A stretch of DNA of 64,000 nt, taken from contig NZ_JAMXFD010000016.1 of NCBI RefSeq assembly GCF_025370875.1, positions 62,001 to 126,000 on the forward strand. The letters are read 5' to 3'. Below are positions 44,079 through 52,190 of the stretch, piece by piece (the first letter of the stretch is position 1; every line of letters begins with the position of its first letter). A model generated the notes under the pieces. That model was not told where the DNA came from, searched no databases, and saw only the letters and a list, made by a program, of their open reading frames with translations. The stretch is from Laspinema palackyanum D2c. Lineage in GTDB: Bacteria > Cyanobacteriota > Cyanobacteriia > Cyanobacteriales > Laspinemataceae. Both the position numbers and the translations under genes were made by a program.

Positions 44079-44924
44079 ATGCAGTTAGAATCGATGCCAA
44101 ATTCACCGGAAAATCAATCCAAGTTAAATTGGGTGATTACCGCATTTTTTATTGCCATTCATTGCCTTGCTTTATTTGCACCCTGGTGCTTTTCCTGGTC
44201 CGCATTAGGGGTAATGTTATTACTCCACTGGTTTTTAGGAAGTATTGGCATTTGTTTGGGCTATCATCGCCTTTTGAGCCATCGGAGTTTTCAAGTTCCG
44301 AAATGGCTAGAATATACGATCGCCCTCGTCGGTGCATCGGCACTCCAAGGCGGACCCATTTTCTGGACTGCCGGACATCGGCTACATCATGCCTATACTG
44401 AAGATGAAATCAAAGACCCCTATTCGGCGCGTAAGGGCTTTTGGTGGAGTCATCTCCTCTGGATGATTTATCCGCGTCCCGAATTTTTCAACAAAGAATT
44501 GTATAACCGATTCGCTCCAGATTTAGCTCGTGATCCCTTCTACCGTTGGCTTGATCGCTACTCTCTCTTGCTGCAAATCCCGTTAGTGGTTGTCCTGTAT
44601 CTCTTAGGCGGTTGGCCCTTTATCGTCTATGGCGTGTTTGTGCGAATTGTGCTGCTATGGCACAGCACTTGGCTGATTAACTCGGTTACCCATCTGTGGG
44701 GATATAAAACCTTTCCCACAGAGGATAATTCCCGGAATCTCTGGTGGGCGGCCATTTTCACTTATGGCGAAGGATGGCATAATAATCATCATGCTTATCC
44801 CAATGTTGCCAAAGCCGGTTGGCGCTGGTGGGAATTGGATATGACTTGGTGGGCGATTTGGCTTTTAAAAACCGTTGGGTTAGCCAAAAAAGTAGTGATG
44901 CCGCCGACAACTAAAGCTCTCTAG
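44079..44924 (+). CDS. Acyl-lipid fatty acid desaturase, delta-9 type
   Basis: 281 residues from ATG 44079 (GAGGAAG upstream; GTG 44061 possible). Three His boxes bind the di-iron centre: HRLLSH (63-68), HRLHH (100-104), HNNHH (234-238). Four membrane helices surround them. It introduces a double bond in membrane lipid acyl chains using O2 and ferredoxin; the pattern fits DesC-type delta-9 enzymes. Next to low-oxygen tetrapyrrole genes it may be an isoform adapted to low O2, but that is speculation. Confidence 0.88.
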   Translation: MQLESMPNSPENQSKLNWVITAFFIAIHCLALFAPWCFSWSALGVMLLLHWFLGSIGICLGYHRLLSHRSFQVPKWLEYTIALVGASALQGGPIFWTAGHRLHHAYTEDEIKDPYSARKGFWWSHLLWMIYPRPEFFNKELYNRFAPDLARDPFYRWLDRYSLLLQIPLVVVLYLLGGWPFIVYGVFVRIVLLWHSTWLINSVTHLWGYKTFPTEDNSRNLWWAAIFTYGEGWHNNHHAYPNVAKAGWRWWELDMTWWAIWLLKTVGLAKKVVMPPTTKAL

Positions 44925-44956
44925 GGCGCCGGTAGAGTATTAGAGCAGCTAGGAAA

Positions 44957-45231
44957 AGAAACCAGGTTTCTGAGCCTAATTTGTGGCTAATTACCCAGAT
45001 TTCTGTTTAGAAACCTGGTTTCTAACCTTTACTGTACCGGCGTCCTAGGGATAAAGTCGAGCGATCGCTCAAAATGCCGACTTCGGTTGGTTAAAGGAGG
45101 AACTCTATAGGGTTGATTCGCGAATCAACCCTACCTGCAAGGGTTAGATATTAAATAATGCGTAAGTTTTGTAGGAATAGGGTAAGCAACAGCCTACCCT
45201 ACAATTGCTTTAACAACCCAATGGGGATGAT
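44957..45231. repeat. Intergenic repeats between desaturase and cobJ
   Basis: AGAAACCAGGTTTCT (44957-44971) and AGAAACCTGGTTTCT (45009-45023) are mutually complementary palindromes. A perfect 26-base palindrome occupies 45108-45133 (left half TAGGGTTGATTCG); a relative lies at 51576. Then an imperfect GTAGG ... CCTAC inverted repeat runs to 45201. No gene. Confidence 0.65.
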
Positions 45232-46689
45232 TTATGTTTGGGAATTTCCATAATGTCGCGGCGTGTACACCCATTGTTTGCCCGATCGCTGCTGTAGGAT
45301 GCGAGTTTTACTAGAGCCAATCAACACTAACGTTCGCATATCCGCATCGCTACTCGCTAATTCTCCGAGGGATTTAACCGTCACCGTTTGTCCGGGTCTG
45401 CCTAAATTTCGGGCTAAAATTACCGGAGTCTGGGCCGATCGCCACTGCAACAACATCTCTTTCGCCTTTTCCAGTTGCCAAGTGCGCTGTTTCGAGACGG
45501 GATTATAGAAGGCGACTGCAAAATCTGCCTGAGCTGCTGCTGCAATCCGTGAGGCGATCGCTTCCCAAGATTTGAGAATATCCGAGAGGGAAATCACACA
45601 AAAATCATGGCCGAGGGGGGCACCCACCTGGGCCGCCGCCGCTTGCATGGCGGAAATTCCCGGATAAACCTGAATCTCAATCGACTCCCACCCCGGTTGA
45701 GGAGATTGCTCTAGCACCTCAAAAACCGCCGCCGCCATCCCATAAATCCCCGGATCCCCTGATGAAATCACCGCCACCGTTCGTCCTGTAGCGGCTAAAT
45801 CCAAGGCCGCACGAGCGCGATCGAGTTCCACCCGGTTATCCGATTCATGGCGGATAGTGGAGGGTTTTCGCCACAGTTCCACCAGATCCAGATAGGTTTT
45901 ATACCCCACCCAATCCGTCGCCGCTTGCAGCATCTCCTTCACTTCCGGGGACATCCAAGCGCTTGAACCCGGACCCGTGCCAATAATTGCCAGCTTTCCG
46001 GGGGAGGTGGGGTGGGTGGGATTGAACCGATAGACCAAACAATCGGGACCCGGAGAGGACATCACCCCCTCCCGATTCGGAGACAGAATCTCAATTCTCA
46101 GGGTATTGTCCCCCGCCTCGGATTCTGGGACAATCGGCAAACGACTCTGGGCAATCCAGGGCGCTTCCCCAATCAGTTGAACCCGGGCTCCCCCCAGTAA
46201 ATTGGCAATAAAAGTTTTGGCATCATCGGGATTGACCAACTCGTATCCAGGCGGGGGTGACAAGAGGGTGGTTTGAAAGCGCAGTTCGCCGGTGGTGGTA
46301 ATCGCTGGCGCTACTTGCAAAACCTTAGCAATTTGCCTTGCGAGATGATTCACCCCCTGCAATCCGCCCAAAAGCGGGACAACGGCACTGCCATCCTCGG
46401 CGATCGCCACCACCGGAGGTTCCTGCCACTTATTGCTTAGGAGCGGGGCGATCGTGCGAATCAAAATCCCGGCAGCACAAACCCCCAGGATGGGAGTACC
46501 CGTTTGAAACAATTCCCGCACCGTTTCCCCAAAGTTGTCGTAAGGGTGATCCACCGATTGGGTGCGAGTTGCTAATCCATAAATCATCGCTTCTGGAATA
46601 GCAGTTTGAATCTGACGAGCAACGGGAAGACTCGCCTCTCCCAAAATGACAATCGCCGGAGCATTTATATGTAATTGATCCTTGAGCAT
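45232..46689 (-). CDS. cobJ: CbiG-CobJ fusion: precorrin-3B C17-methyltransferase with N-terminal CbiG-like domain
   Basis: 485 residues. Residues ~1-220 are CbiG-like (GVCAAGILIRTIAPLLSNKW, AEDGSAVVPLLGGLQGVNHLA, AITTTGELRF), the cobalamin-precursor lactone-opening family. Residues ~231-475 are a SAM-dependent corrin methyltransferase (IGTGPGSSAWMSPE, VISSGDPGIYGMA, PGISAMQAAAAQVGAPLGHD). It methylates C17 with ring contraction in corrin synthesis. Last gene of the riboswitch-led minus-strand group; a repeat separates it from cobI. Confidence 0.92.
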   Translation of the reverse strand: MLKDQLHINAPAIVILGEASLPVARQIQTAIPEAMIYGLATRTQSVDHPYDNFGETVRELFQTGTPILGVCAAGILIRTIAPLLSNKWQEPPVVAIAEDGSAVVPLLGGLQGVNHLARQIAKVLQVAPAITTTGELRFQTTLLSPPPGYELVNPDDAKTFIANLLGGARVQLIGEAPWIAQSRLPIVPESEAGDNTLRIEILSPNREGVMSSPGPDCLVYRFNPTHPTSPGKLAIIGTGPGSSAWMSPEVKEMLQAATDWVGYKTYLDLVELWRKPSTIRHESDNRVELDRARAALDLAATGRTVAVISSGDPGIYGMAAAVFEVLEQSPQPGWESIEIQVYPGISAMQAAAAQVGAPLGHDFCVISLSDILKSWEAIASRIAAAAQADFAVAFYNPVSKQRTWQLEKAKEMLLQWRSAQTPVILARNLGRPGQTVTVKSLGELASSDADMRTLVLIGSSKTRILQQRSGKQWVYTPRHYGNSQT

Positions 46690-46714
46690 GGATAATAATC
46701 AATTGCTAAAAATC

Positions 46715-46802
46715 CCACAGGATAAGACTTGCAGTCGTCTTTAGACGACTTTAGCTTTTAGGCGTGGGTTTTAACCCTCGCCTCGCCTACTCGCCTACTC
46801 GC
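46715..46802. repeat. Hairpin repeat between cobI and cobJ
   Basis: GATAAGACTTGCAGTCGTC, then TTTAGACGACTTTAGC, then a GGCGTGGGTTTTAACCC-type tail. A second copy stands at 53538-53605. The tail CGCCTACT is tandemly repeated. Confidence 0.65.
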
Positions 46803-47504
46803 CTACTGGGGTTGAGTTTGGCTAGGAATGAGAATCAGTGCCCAGTAAGGCACCTCGGCAGGATCGAGTTCCGTAATCGGGACAATTCGCTGATTGGGTT
46901 GAGTCGCCCGTTCGATGTAAAGGGCGCGATCGAGTAATCCTAATTCATCGAGGATGGTGCGAACTTTGGCAAAGTGTCTCCCCAGTTTGATGATGACTGC
47001 TGCATCTGCCACGGCGAGGCGATCGCGCAAAGTCTCGGCATCCAGCGTTGCTGGCATAATGCTCAAGACATCATTGCGGAAGGTAATCGGCGCACCCAAC
47101 ATTGCCGCACTCGCCATCGTCGAAGAAATACCCGGCACCACTTCCGTGGGAAAGCGCGGTGCTAACCGTTGAAACAGGTACATAAATGAGCCATATAACA
47201 TCGGTTCTCCTTCACAGAGCACCGCCACATCTTGCCCTGCCGCGAGGTATTCGGCAATTGTTTCAGCCGCGCGATCGTAATGAGGTTGAGACGATCGCTC
47301 CACACTAAAGGGCAGAGGCATGGGAATTTCAATCTGGTCAGGACGGATAAAGTCCGCCACGATCGCCCGGGCCAATACTTTGCCATTCTCCAGGGTAGGA
47401 TAGGCAATCACCGGCACCGTCGTCAAGATGCGGTGGGCTTTGAGAGTGAGGAGTTCCGGGTCCCCTGGACCAATGCCCAAACCGTAGAGTTTACCTGTAT
47501 TCAA
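46803..47504 (-). CDS. cobI: Precorrin-2 C20-methyltransferase
   Basis: 233 residues. SAM corrin methyltransferase fold: LYGLGIGPGDPELLTLKA at the start, VLCEGEPMLYGSFMYLF, and VPGISSTMASAAMLGAPI. It methylates C20 of precorrin-2. Its ATG overlaps the cobH stop by 4 bases (47501-47504), so translation is coupled. Confidence 0.94.
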   Translation of the reverse strand: MNTGKLYGLGIGPGDPELLTLKAHRILTTVPVIAYPTLENGKVLARAIVADFIRPDQIEIPMPLPFSVERSSQPHYDRAAETIAEYLAAGQDVAVLCEGEPMLYGSFMYLFQRLAPRFPTEVVPGISSTMASAAMLGAPITFRNDVLSIMPATLDAETLRDRLAVADAAVIIKLGRHFAKVRTILDELGLLDRALYIERATQPNQRIVPITELDPAEVPYWALILIPSQTQPQ

Positions 47505-48130
47505 AGTTCATTCTCCTTTGCTAACGCATTCACTGCCGCCGCTGCGATCGCACTCCCCCCCCGCCGACCTTGAAGCGTCATAAAGGGGACGCCGCGACTA
47601 TTGGCCGCCAGTTCCGCCTTCGATTCAGCAGCACCCACAAATCCCACGGGAAACCCTAGAATCAAGGCCGGTTTAGGAAATCCCCGATCCAATCCTTCCA
47701 AGAGATAAAACAGGGCAGTGGGGGCATTCCCGATCGCTACTACGGCATTTTCCAGATGCGGGATCCACAGTTCGATCGCCGCCGCCGATCGCGTATTCTC
47801 GATCCGTCTGGCAATCTCTGGCACTTCAGACTCATTCAGGGTACAAATCACCGGATTGTTTGCGGGTAATCGTTTGCGGGTAATCCCATTCGCCACCATT
47901 TGCGAATCGCATAAAATCGGCGCACCCGCCCGCAACGCCTCTCGTCCCACCCGAACCGCATTTTCTGATGCCTGCAAATCCTCCACAATATCCGTCATCC
48001 CGCAGGCATGGATTAACCGCACCGCCACATGAGCCAAATCATCGGGCAATTGTTCTAAATCAGCCTCGGCACGAATGATGGCAAAAGATTGACGGTAGAT
48101 GTCCTCCCCATTGCGAATATAATCCATCAT
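47501..48130 (-). CDS. cobH: Precorrin-8X methylmutase
   Basis: 209 residues of the CobH/CbiC family. Conserved VRLIHACGMTDI holds the catalytic His; CDSQMVANGITR and GFPVGFVGAAESKAEL form the substrate pocket. It moves a methyl group from C11 to C12 to make hydrogenobyrinate or the cobalt equivalent. A 323-base gap full of repeats separates it from cobG upstream. Confidence 0.95.
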   Translation of the reverse strand: MMDYIRNGEDIYRQSFAIIRAEADLEQLPDDLAHVAVRLIHACGMTDIVEDLQASENAVRVGREALRAGAPILCDSQMVANGITRKRLPANNPVICTLNESEVPEIARRIENTRSAAAIELWIPHLENAVVAIGNAPTALFYLLEGLDRGFPKPALILGFPVGFVGAAESKAELAANSRGVPFMTLQGRRGGSAIAAAAVNALAKENEL

Positions 48131-48214
48131 GCAATTTCTAATCTCATCCCCTTCTAAACAGTAAAGCCCGCCATCATACCAAATCCGCCTATCAAAAATT
48201 TGTTTTCTCTATAG

Positions 48215-48322
48215 TAGTAGCGCGTCCAGCTTAAAATTGTGGGTTCTATCCCTCCTAACCCGCCTTGCCAAGGCGGGAACTCAGAAATTTTTACCCACAA
48301 TTTTAGCCTAGACGTGCTAGTA
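48215..48322. mobile_element. MITE-like inverted-repeat element between cobG and cobH
   Basis: Outer arms of about 29 bases (48215-48243 and 48292-48322; cores AAAATTGTGGGT and ACCCACAATTTT) with small mismatches enclose a second hairpin CCCGCCTTG / CAAGGCGGG. The whole ~108-base element folds into one long stem. No frame and no transposase. Confidence 0.55.
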
Positions 48323-48430
48323 GGGTGGGCACTGCCCACCTTAATGTCGGTGGGCAGTGCCCACCCTACTCTATAGCCCCCGCAGGTGCGTCTACGTCCG
48401 CAAGTGCCTCACCCTTTAGGGTGCAGATTT
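48319..48430. repeat. Perfect 22-bp inverted repeat and double-hairpin repeat
   Basis: The arm at 48319-48340 (AGTAGGGTGGGCACTGCCCA and two more bases) is perfectly complementary to 48349-48370 across TTAATGTC. A diverged copy is at 50200-50245. At 48371-48430 follows a member of the family found at the nifJ stop. Confidence 0.75.
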
Positions 48431-48453
48431 TTCCCGACTTTCAATACCAGATT

Positions 48454-49953
48454 TCATATCAACAGTTGAAGTTGGTTGATATCAAATCGATGAGTAAAGG
48501 CTGGAAACGATTCCTCCGGCGTTGTCCGATGTTGTTGATAGAAAGCCAGTAATTGAGCAATTCGTGATGGCAGTTCAGGGGTTGTTACCTCGCCTAGATA
48601 ATGTTGATGGGGAATAGATTGGGACTCAAGGGCAAGATCGCCCGAGTCCGAGTTGCTCTCCACCCGACCCACATAAATATGATAGCCCTCTAGGGTCTGA
48701 CCCGACTGCTCAATAGTTGTCCCCAATAGGGTGATTTCTGCTGGACTGGGTTGAGCGCAAGACTTGGGACAGGCGGTCAAGTGAATATTCACCGGGTACT
48801 CTAGGCTCAGGTGCTCATTGAGATAATCCTGAAGGGCGATCGCATCCCTCTGAGTCGCCGTCACCGCCGAAGCACAGCCCGGTTTGCCCGCACAGGCAAC
48901 GATCGCCGCCTCCACCCGTTCATCAGACACCCCCAATCCTAACCCCGCCAGATGCTGCAACACCTCAGCCACCTCTGGATCCCGAATATCCGGCAGTAAA
49001 ATCGTTTGCCAGGGCGTTAACCGCAGCCCCTGACTGCCAAAGGTTTGGGATAATTCTGCCAATCCCTGGAGTTGAGTTGGGGTGAGTTGCCCTAATCTCA
49101 GATGAATCCCGATGTAAGAGAACCCCCCTTGTCTTTGACCCTGAACCCCTAAATGGGCGTAGGGCTGACTGGGCCGCTGGGGGACCGCCTCCCGCACCAG
49201 AGGCAAGGGATGAGTCAGCGACAATACCGCTTGCAGATAGCGCCGTCCCCCCCAGTCTTGTAAGAGATGCTTCATCCGGGGCTTTTTAGCCCTTCCCGCC
49301 CGTTGATTTACATAGTCCAAATAGACCTTTACCAAAGCCCCCACCACAGCCACGCAGTCATCTGGGGGAATCAACATCTGAGTATCCCATAATTGTTTGT
49401 CCGCCCCGAGGTAGAGTTGAAAATAGACCTCTTGGCTATATCCAACCACTGCTGAAAGCTGAATCTCGTTATACCGATGTTCCCAAGGAACGGGCGATCG
49501 CGTGCCAATTCCCACCGCACCGCCTCCATCGATGCCCAGACTAAACTTTGCCGGAAGTCCTACCAGTTCCGGATGATGTTGAATATAAGCATCCAAAGCG
49601 GTTACCAACGGACGGGTATCGATCAACTCTTGAGCATCAATTCCCGCCGTCGGGCTCGTCATCACATTCCGCAGATGATCGAGGCGGGGATTTTCCGAGG
49701 CTAACCCTAGAGACTGTAATGTTTCCAGGACTTCAGCCGTAGGAGCGCCTTGAACTGCCCGAATTTGCAAATTAGCGCGATTCGTCACCTGGATCACGTC
49801 GCTTCCCCAAGTTTGCGCCAGGGTCGCCAGTACCCGTCCTTGCTGGGCATTCAGGAACCCACCGGGAGTCCGAATGCGAATTAAGTAGCCATCCTGGGCA
49901 GATGTGCCATAGAATAGCCCCGGACAAACATTCGGTTCCATTAACCAAGCCAC
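48454..49953 (-). CDS. cobG: Precorrin-3B synthase (CobG), sulfite/nitrite-reductase-like
   Basis: 499 residues with the duplicated ferredoxin-type sulfite reductase half-domain plan. Siroheme/[4Fe-4S]-type cysteines lie in ACAGKPGCASA and ACPKSCAQ. RIRTPGGFLNAQQ and QVTNRANLQIR are typical of CobG, which uses O2 to make precorrin-3B in the aerobic corrin route. GTG at 49953 is the start: GGGAGGAG lies five bases upstream. A cobalamin riboswitch precedes it. Confidence 0.9.
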   Translation of the reverse strand: MAWLMEPNVCPGLFYGTSAQDGYLIRIRTPGGFLNAQQGRVLATLAQTWGSDVIQVTNRANLQIRAVQGAPTAEVLETLQSLGLASENPRLDHLRNVMTSPTAGIDAQELIDTRPLVTALDAYIQHHPELVGLPAKFSLGIDGGGAVGIGTRSPVPWEHRYNEIQLSAVVGYSQEVYFQLYLGADKQLWDTQMLIPPDDCVAVVGALVKVYLDYVNQRAGRAKKPRMKHLLQDWGGRRYLQAVLSLTHPLPLVREAVPQRPSQPYAHLGVQGQRQGGFSYIGIHLRLGQLTPTQLQGLAELSQTFGSQGLRLTPWQTILLPDIRDPEVAEVLQHLAGLGLGVSDERVEAAIVACAGKPGCASAVTATQRDAIALQDYLNEHLSLEYPVNIHLTACPKSCAQPSPAEITLLGTTIEQSGQTLEGYHIYVGRVESNSDSGDLALESQSIPHQHYLGEVTTPELPSRIAQLLAFYQQHRTTPEESFPAFTHRFDINQLQLLI

Positions 49954-50009
49954 AGTCTCCTCCCTCTCTGTGCAACGCAGAACTATAGGGTTAGGGTTCC
50001 TCAGATTTA

Positions 50010-50170
50010 GAAACCCCTTGAGGCTGGTATTCTGACTCGCTTTCAGATGGGCATTTTTTGAGAGTTGGTATTAGCAACTTCCCCTCTCAAATCGCTCCCT
50101 CTGCTATGGCATTACAGTTGCGGCACAGTACCGGAATCCCACCGGACTTCCCCAGCATCAAGTTAGGGTA
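50010..50170 (-). promoter_or_regulatory. Cobalamin riboswitch upstream of cobG
   Basis: Read on the minus strand, the conserved elements occur in order: GAAGTCCGGTGGGATTCCGG, TACTGTGCCGCAACTGTAAT (the B12-box region), a variable stem, then GAGTCAGAATACCAGCCTC. This matches the cobalamin riboswitch consensus in sequence and spacing. The 3' end is about 57 bases from the cobG GTG, so binding of adenosylcobalamin probably represses cobG and the genes after it. Confidence 0.92.
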
Positions 50171-50199
50171 GTTTACCACAGAATCGGGGCTGACTAGAG

Positions 50200-50335
50200 T
50201 AGGGTGGGTACTGCCCAACTTAATGTCGGTGGGCAGTGCTACAATTCTTTACTTGTCCATTGGACCGAATGCAATGTAACCCAACATTTGACCCGGATTT
50301 GTTGGGTGGCGCTTCGCTTTACCCAACCTACAACG
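50200..50335. repeat. Two dispersed repeats between the riboswitch and the ROK gene
   Basis: 50200-50245 is a diverged copy of the GTAGGGTGGGC...GCCCACC repeat. 50265-50335 belongs to the GTTGGGTGGCGCTTCGC...ACCCAACCTAC family also seen at 51380-51560. The second one reaches into the ROK stop codon. Confidence 0.65.
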
Positions 50336-51338
50336 TGGTATTCCCTGTCACACTGGCATATTGAGCTGCACCGTAAGCCGCACTATCTAGGAGCGTATCA
50401 ATAGACCATTCCACCCTTGTCTGGGTGAGATGGGGGAAACTCTGGTCAATTCCCTGACGAATCGAGGCGATCGCATCCTGTTTAAATCGTTGATATGCCC
50501 CATCGGATGCCGTTTTTTCCTTTTCTTGCGCTCCCCCAGAAATCACAATCAGGTCACAGCCTACCGTATTGACGACATTACGAGCCGCTATACCCAGGCT
50601 TGTAAAATACTCTTGCCAAATCGCGACAACATCGGACAGAGGATCATCCATTTGACCCAAGCGACGCAGGGTTTTCGCCACCTCTATATGCTCTCCTTGT
50701 AACGCTTCCGGCACATTCCCCTTAGCCTGTCGGTGTTTAACCATATTTCTCAGACCCAATAAAGAGGCTCTCGTTTCCACACATCCCCTCGCACCACATC
50801 CGCAGGGATCCGCATTTTCAGAACTATTAATACAAATATGACCCAATTCTGCGGAAACCGCCGGAGCCGACCAGATTTTCCCGTTGATAATCAAAGCGCC
50901 ACCTAATCCGGTTCCGGTAATAAACTGAGCCATGCAGGAAGAGGCCTTATTTTGAGCCTCGCGGACCCTGTATTCCCGGTAAGCAGCCGCGTCTCCATCA
51001 TTGAGGAGGAGGGCTGGCAACTGGAGAGCCTCGGAAAGTTTTTGCCTGACGTTGACCCCTTGCCAAGAGTGATCAATATTGGTGGGATAAACACACATTC
51101 CCGAAGCATCAATAGGAGTGGGACAACAAGCACCAATGGCTTTTAAATCCTTGAATTGTAGATCATTGGCTTGGAGTAGCTCACTGGTGGCGGTTTTAAT
51201 CACATTTACGGTAGCGTCGGGACCCTCAGATGCTTTGCAGGGACGATCTAACCTTTTTCCGATGACCCCTTTTTCTGGATCAAATAATCCCAGTTTGACG
51301 GTGGTAGCACCAATGTCAATCCCCAAGTAAATGCTCAT
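50328..51338 (-). CDS. ROK-family sugar kinase or related protein
   Basis: 336 residues. N-terminal ATP-phosphate motif YLGIDIGATTVKLGLFD, a GTGLGGALIINGKIW loop, and the zinc signature GHICIN ... CGCGARGCVE near residues 165-190 that defines ROK proteins. No N-terminal helix-turn-helix, so it is a kinase (glucokinase-like) rather than a repressor. The stop codon TAG lies in a dispersed repeat, so the last residues (SVTGNTTL) may be altered. It lies upstream of the riboswitch on the same strand; a link to cobalamin genes is not evident. Confidence 0.85.
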   Translation of the reverse strand: MSIYLGIDIGATTVKLGLFDPEKGVIGKRLDRPCKASEGPDATVNVIKTATSELLQANDLQFKDLKAIGACCPTPIDASGMCVYPTNIDHSWQGVNVRQKLSEALQLPALLLNDGDAAAYREYRVREAQNKASSCMAQFITGTGLGGALIINGKIWSAPAVSAELGHICINSSENADPCGCGARGCVETRASLLGLRNMVKHRQAKGNVPEALQGEHIEVAKTLRRLGQMDDPLSDVVAIWQEYFTSLGIAARNVVNTVGCDLIVISGGAQEKEKTASDGAYQRFKQDAIASIRQGIDQSFPHLTQTRVEWSIDTLLDSAAYGAAQYASVTGNTTL

Positions 51339-51379
51339 GATTCTTTCCTAAGATCCAACTCTTTTGGATTATAAACTTT

Positions 51380-51600
51380 GTAGGTTGGGTGGAATGCAAT
51401 GTAACCTAACATTTGACCTCAATTTGTTGGGTGGCGCGCTTCGCCTTACCCAACCTCCGACTACGACTTGTCCAGTAGGTTGGACCGAATGCAATGTAAC
51501 CCAACATTTAACCCGGATTGGTTGGGTTTTGCCCTTCGCTTCACCTAACCTACGACTTGACCCAACCTCCGACTGTAGGGTTGATTCTCGAATCAACCCA
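51380..51600. repeat. Tandem diverged copies of the GTTGGGTGGC...ACCCAACCTAC repeat
   Basis: Two to three copies (51380-51462, 51472-51560), each with a TGCAATGTAACCCAACATTT-like left part and a GTTGGG ... CCCAAC/CCTAAC stem. A GTAGGGTTGATTCTCGAATC palindrome follows at 51576-51600. No gene in 51339-51660. Confidence 0.65.
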
Positions 51601-51660
51601 CCCTAAAAGGGTTCGACATCAAATAATAAGTAACTCCGGTTTTCGTTTCCTTGATTTTGC

Positions 51661-51936
51661 CTAGTTTCGACTCCATCCAATCAACAGTTTAGCGACCTTC
51701 CAAGCCACCACAGCCGCCCCAATACTCAACAACAGGGCGATCGCAAACCGATGTAAATTGTCCCCGTGATTAGGTTGCCAAGGATAGGCGATCGGTTCCT
51801 GGAAAATTAAAGCCGAAGTCGAGGCAAAAATTGCCCCAAATGCAATTCCGACCCCCAGAGCCTGAATTTTGTCTTGTAATTTTTGGTTCGCTTTTGCGTC
51901 TTGCTCTCGATTCGCTGCCCGGAGAATCAATGTCAA
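51661..51936 (-). CDS. Hypothetical small membrane protein, 91 aa
   Basis: Not recognised. A charged N-terminal helix (REQDAKANQKLQDKIQ) is followed by two hydrophobic helices (LGVGIAFGAIFASTSALIF near 27-45; FAIALLLSIGAAVVAWKVAK near 64-83). The charge pattern suits a two-span membrane protein. Isolated, upstream of and divergent from cobL. No clear ribosome binding site, so moderate confidence. Confidence 0.5.
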   Translation of the reverse strand: MTLILRAANREQDAKANQKLQDKIQALGVGIAFGAIFASTSALIFQEPIAYPWQPNHGDNLHRFAIALLLSIGAAVVAWKVAKLLIGWSRN

Positions 51937-52190
51937 AGGTTCGGATACCCATGTAATTGTCCGTTTTCTAATTAGAACAGTCCAAGAGTTCTTGAATCAG
52001 GTTGGGTATAATAGCGGACTGAGCAGGCTCTTGAAGAAAGAACAAAAATTCGTGGGATTGCACCTTGACACGGCTCGTTCTTATAGACTATCACTCTTGG
52101 AACCGCTATTTTTGCTAAAAAACACCCGATGCGGCGAGAAACCTGGTTTTTTTCTTATAAAATGGCAGCAGGTCAGGCCAGGAGGGGAAT

